Assembly: GCF_042643355.1 (NCBI RefSeq)
Contig: NZ_JBHRSS010000008.1
Coordinates: forward strand, 186,001 to 250,000
Origin: Salinisphaera aquimarina
Lineage (GTDB): Bacteria > Pseudomonadota > Gammaproteobacteria > Nevskiales > Salinisphaeraceae
DNA: 64,000 nt
Direction: 5' to 3'
A program made the position numbers and the translations under genes. Below the pieces are notes generated by a model that was given only the letters and a program-made list of their open reading frames with translations, ran no database searches and was not told where the DNA came from. Position 1 is the stretch's first letter. Every line of letters begins with the position of its first letter. Below are positions 61,236 to 64,000 of the stretch, in pieces.

Positions 61236-62309
61236 ATGCCCGAAACGACTCGCTCTCTGGTCGGTGCCTGGGCCGTTACCGGCGGTATGGCGATCTGCGC
61301 CGCACTCGGGCTGCTGGCGGTCTATTGTCTGCTTATTGCTATGGCGCGGCGCCTGACCGCGCGCCGCGATATCGCGCACAAGTTTCTCGACGACTGTGCC
61401 TATGCCGGCGGCACGGTGGTATTTCTGCTTACGTTGCAGACCGTCTGGCAAGCGCATACGACCGCCCTGCTTCCCTGGATACAGGTGGTACGCCATCTCA
61501 CCGGCCTCTGCCTGATTCTTGCACTCACATGGGCCGCGATGCGCGCCACGAGTGCCATTGGCGACGTGGTCGTGGGCATGAATCCGGCCGTCGAAGGTCG
61601 TCATCATACCGCCCGAAAACTGGAAACCCAGGCCCGCTTCATCAGCCGCGGTCTCAGCGTGCTGATCGCCATCATCGGCGTGGCCGCCGCGCTGATGACT
61701 TTTCCCTCCATCCGTCAGCTGGGCACCAGCCTGCTGGCCTCGGCCGGTATCGGCGGGCTGATTCTGGGTTTTGCCGCTCGGCCGGTGATCGGCAATCTGT
61801 TCGCCGGCCTGCAGATCGCGCTGTCGCAGCCGTTTCGCATCGAGGACGTACTCAAGGTCGAAGGCAACTGGTGCTGGGTCGAAGACATCACCACCACCTA
61901 CGTGGTGCTGCGCGCCTGGGACATGCGACGAATCATCGTGCCGCTGCAGTGGTTCATCGAGAACCCGTTCGAGAACTGGACGCGTGACACGACCAATCTA
62001 TTCGCGCCGGTGTTGATATGGCTCGACTACCGCATGCCGATCGAGCCCATCCGCAACGAATTCCAGCGTCTGCTGGATACCGATGGCGCGTGGGACGGCA
62101 AGGTTGGCCACACCCAGGTGGTCGACGCCAACGAACACGCCATGCAGGTGCGTTTTCTGCTCAGCGCGGGCGACTCCATCACGCTGTGGCATTTCCGTTG
62201 TCGGGTACGCGAAGCCATGCTCGACTTCATACAACGGGAATATCCACAGTACCTGCCCACGGTCAGAGCTCGACTCAAGGACAACGACAGCGCGTCCGGT
62301 CTGTTCTGA
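61236..62309 (+). CDS. MscS-family mechanosensitive channel protein
   Basis: The 357-residue membrane protein has about four helices. The pore-lining helix and beta domain follow: LLASAGIGGLILGFAARPVI, GNLFAGLQIALSQPFRIEDV and TTTYVVLRAWDMRRIIVPLQ. These are MscS signatures. Such channels release solutes on sudden dilution, which suits a strain with a BCCT osmolyte importer. The ATG at 61,236 has AAGGAA upstream; the longer frame from 61,179 is not needed. Confidence 0.88.
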   Translation: MPETTRSLVGAWAVTGGMAICAALGLLAVYCLLIAMARRLTARRDIAHKFLDDCAYAGGTVVFLLTLQTVWQAHTTALLPWIQVVRHLTGLCLILALTWAAMRATSAIGDVVVGMNPAVEGRHHTARKLETQARFISRGLSVLIAIIGVAAALMTFPSIRQLGTSLLASAGIGGLILGFAARPVIGNLFAGLQIALSQPFRIEDVLKVEGNWCWVEDITTTYVVLRAWDMRRIIVPLQWFIENPFENWTRDTTNLFAPVLIWLDYRMPIEPIRNEFQRLLDTDGAWDGKVGHTQVVDANEHAMQVRFLLSAGDSITLWHFRCRVREAMLDFIQREYPQYLPTVRARLKDNDSASGLF

Positions 62310-62348
62310 GCAGGCATGGGCGAAGCTACCCAACACGGCTGGTCCGTT

Positions 62349-63134
62349 TTATAGCGCCGCAGGCGAGATGCCAGGACCCGCCGACTTACGTCGACGCAGG
62401 CAGCCCATACCGGCAATAATCGCCAACGCCAGCCATGCGAGCCCTCGTGGTTCGGCGACCGATACCTCAGATGTCGGCAGACTGATCTGGCCTGCCTGAC
62501 CAAAGCGCAGGTCATCCAGCGCAAAGCCGGCAGAGTTGTCCCCGGCGCGCCCAAACTGGATACCAGCGATCGAATTCGCGCCGCTATCGTCGGCCAGCCC
62601 CAGGAACTGGGCGCCGGTCAGGCCATTCTCCACCGATCCGAGCAGATTGCCTTGCCGATCGAACGCCGTCAGCACATGTGAGCCTGGCGCGTCGAAAAAA
62701 CTGCCGATAAATCCGGCCGCGTTGACCCCGATACTGAACAGGATGGAAATTGGTCCATTAAAACGCGGCGACCCGCTCAGGATGGCTTCATCGGCGGAGC
62801 CCGGCACTAGGGTCGTAAACACCGGCTGTGCATTGCCCACTAGCGAAAGCCCATCCGAAGGAGACCCGGTAACGCAGCCCGCGCAGTTAAAATCGACCGC
62901 CTGGCCGCTGAAAAGGCCGCCCGTGCTCACGGTCGGACGGCTGCCACCGGCGTTCGGCCCGGGAATGAAGACGGGATTGCCGGTCTGATCGGGAACCTCG
63001 CTGAAGGTGATCAGGGATGCGTCCTGGTTGAACACGCTGGCATCGACCGATATCAACGCCGCCTGCGCAGGTACAACGCACAGAAGCGTGCTGCATGCGC
63101 TTATCAAAATATGCTGTGCTCTGGTTCCGATCAT
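62349..63134 (-). CDS. Exported protein with PEP-CTERM-like sorting signal
   Basis: The 261-residue product has a signal peptide (about residues 8-26, ending AQA) and a mature beta-rich body. Its C-terminus SVAEPRGLAWLALAIIAGMG followed by CLRRRK has the tripartite form of PEP-CTERM: a short PEP-like motif, a hydrophobic helix and a basic end. The motif is AEP rather than PEP. Such proteins are usually processed by exosortase and found in extracellular matrix. The window does not show an exosortase gene. Function of the body is unknown. Confidence 0.75.
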   Translation of the reverse strand: MIGTRAQHILISACSTLLCVVPAQAALISVDASVFNQDASLITFSEVPDQTGNPVFIPGPNAGGSRPTVSTGGLFSGQAVDFNCAGCVTGSPSDGLSLVGNAQPVFTTLVPGSADEAILSGSPRFNGPISILFSIGVNAAGFIGSFFDAPGSHVLTAFDRQGNLLGSVENGLTGAQFLGLADDSGANSIAGIQFGRAGDNSAGFALDDLRFGQAGQISLPTSEVSVAEPRGLAWLALAIIAGMGCLRRRKSAGPGISPAAL

Positions 63135-63525
63135 CAGTGGGGTCCCGAAATATTGATCACGCGCACATGTCGCGCCTATTGATTGGTATAGCTAATGCAA
63201 ATTCGGGACCAACATTCAGTTCGTTGAAAATATTAATTTTTTTAAACTTTACAAACAAGAATATATGAGAACTGTAAGTTTTTTCGACACACGCATAAGC
63301 ATCATTCTCCTGTAATTCCGATTGTTTTTATAGGCGGAAGGCGCAGGTTTTCCAACATTGCATCGTATTTTTATGAAAACTGGTGCACCGCAAAACGAAT
63401 CCATTAATCTTGATTCTTACGCAACTGACTGCATTAACAATAATCTTTTGCGCGGAACGGACCAGTCCTTCGCAAGGCGCCGGCTTTAAGGATTGACATC
63501 ACGCGGCCTCGCCGGAAAGCTACGC
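63135..63525. other. AT-rich region between divergent surface-protein genes
   Basis: No gene is seen in these 391 bases. The stretch 63,220-63,270 is very AT-rich, with runs of T and A, in contrast to the surroundings. It should carry promoters for the PEP-CTERM gene and the riboswitch transcript. I found no clear operator. Confidence 0.5.
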
Positions 63526-63608
63526 ACCGACAAAGGCAACCCTGTCGAAAGACAGGTACGCAAAGCCAGGAGTCTACGGCCCCCTTGAACGGAGCTAAGA
63601 TTGTCGGG
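63526..63608 (+). ncRNA. c-di-GMP-I (GEMM-I) riboswitch
   Basis: The outer stem pairs CCGACA (63,527-63,532) with TGTCGG (63,602-63,607). Inside, AAAGGCAACCCTGTC-GAAA-GACAGG gives the first arm with its GNRA tetraloop. TACGCAAAGCC, the hallmark junction of GEMM-I, follows, and then a second arm ending in AGCTAAGA. It senses cyclic di-GMP. Downstream bases hold three hairpins, including AAAACCTG/CAGGTTTT, as a likely expression platform before the ATG at 63,722. Confidence 0.9.
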
Positions 63609-63721
63609 TTTCCGCTAAGCCCCGCTGCAGCAATCTCGCGAGTAAAGCGCGAGTGAAGTCCTGTGCGGACTATGTAGAAAACCTGGGGGCACAGGTTTTA
63701 ATACAGGATCTTTATTTAAAA

Positions 63722-64000
63722 ATGCATATTTTTCAAAAATACGCCTTCGCGTTGGCAATCGGCTGCTTGCTGATCGCGAACGCGGGAACCGCGGCGCAGT
63801 CTTCGGCCGGCAAACAGTACGCGGGGTACGCCAGTTACGGCAATGCGCCGACCACGGCCACCAATTCCGACAGCAGCGACATCAAGAGCTACGGGACGAC
63901 CGGTTCTTACGGTACCGTTGGCAAGCCCAATGAAACCACGCCGACTTCAGAACCGGCTAAACCCACCGCGCCGAACGACGCTGACGGCGCTGACGGCGCT
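63722..64000 (+). CDS. Exported repetitive protein, partial (cut by window end)
   Basis: The ATG at 63,722 opens a frame of 93 codons without stop to the window edge. It has a signal peptide (about residues 5-26, ending GTAAQ). A Gly/Tyr/Thr/Ser-rich part follows (YAGYASYGNAPTT), and then a Pro/Thr-rich part ending in DADGADGADGA repeats. Being behind a c-di-GMP riboswitch, it is probably a surface or matrix protein used in attachment. Its family cannot be told from this part. Confidence 0.7.
   Translation, partial: MHIFQKYAFALAIGCLLIANAGTAAQSSAGKQYAGYASYGNAPTTATNSDSSDIKSYGTTGSYGTVGKPNETTPTSEPAKPTAPNDADGADGA

Overview
The window is high-GC DNA from a Gammaproteobacterium. The right third carries the order uvrC - pgsA - tRNA-Gly - tRNA-Cys that is known from E. 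coli, together with dsbB, rraA, a BCCT osmolyte transporter, a PEP-CTERM-like protein and a c-di-GMP riboswitch. A halotolerant environmental genus is plausible, but I cannot name it from sequence alone.

Bases 1 to about 49,970 are most of an integrative and conjugative element (ICE) of the SXT/TOL and PFGI-1/SPI-7 type. It is anchored at the 3' end of tRNA-Cys by a P4-type tyrosine integrase; the other end lies to the left of the window. Layout from left: (i) 1-15,274, a tightly overlapped conjugation operon running from the TraD coupling protein through the VirB4-like TraC ATPase to a TraG-N inner membrane protein; (ii) 15,300-16,251 on the minus strand, a DUF3742-like protein and a ParDE toxin-antitoxin pair; (iii) 16,600-19,016, an anti-restriction/RadC cluster in which every gene has its own structured RNA leader; (iv) 19,357-20,767, a PH-domain protein and DsbG; (v) 20,932-43,672, a metal-resistance cargo; (vi) 44,198-48,448, a DUF3577 protein, ArdC and a MobH-type TraI relaxase, with oriT candidates between ardC and traI; (vii) the integrase.

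The cargo holds a CzcD-like CDF exporter, a ZntA-type ATPase with two metal-binding domains, a ZIP transporter, three short CDF proteins that begin with Cys motifs, two MerR regulators, a multicopper oxidase, several small Met/Cys-rich exported proteins, peroxiredoxins and a DsbA-like protein. It also holds a complete extra set of lipoprotein-maturation enzymes (lgt, lspA, lnt) plus uppP. Four promoters with the 19-bp spacer typical of MerR control lie in front of zntA, a short CDF-uppP pair, a short CDF-lspA block and lnt. Two parts of the cargo (about 32.2-35.5 kb on plus and 39.8-42.1 kb on minus) are mirrored, partly decayed copies of one module. Decay is visible elsewhere too: a twice-frameshifted CDF, a frameshifted peroxiredoxin, a methyltransferase with a nonsense codon and fragments of a P-type ATPase and a DUF4396 protein.

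The most interesting non-coding signal is a family of six leaders (16,770; 17,309; 17,862; 18,433; 44,130; 44,867). Each has a G/C-rich hairpin followed by a GGTGT...ACACC-type pairing that encloses the Shine-Dalgarno sequence and ends at the ATG. Two of the clusters are preceded by a further shared double-hairpin segment (16,657-16,731 and 44,022-44,094). The leaders may be instances of the described radC RNA motif, but their number and their ability to cover the ribosome-binding site suggest a coordinated post-transcriptional switch for the genes that protect incoming ICE DNA.

To the right of the tRNAs are ordinary chromosomal genes: pgsA, uvrC, a family-5-like uracil-DNA glycosylase, rraA, dsbB, an extended SDR, an FMN reductase, a BCCT transporter, an alpha/beta hydrolase, a glutathione transferase, an MBL-fold lactonase-like protein, an MscS channel and the PEP-CTERM-like protein. 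Last is an exported repetitive protein under a c-di-GMP-I riboswitch, cut by the window edge.
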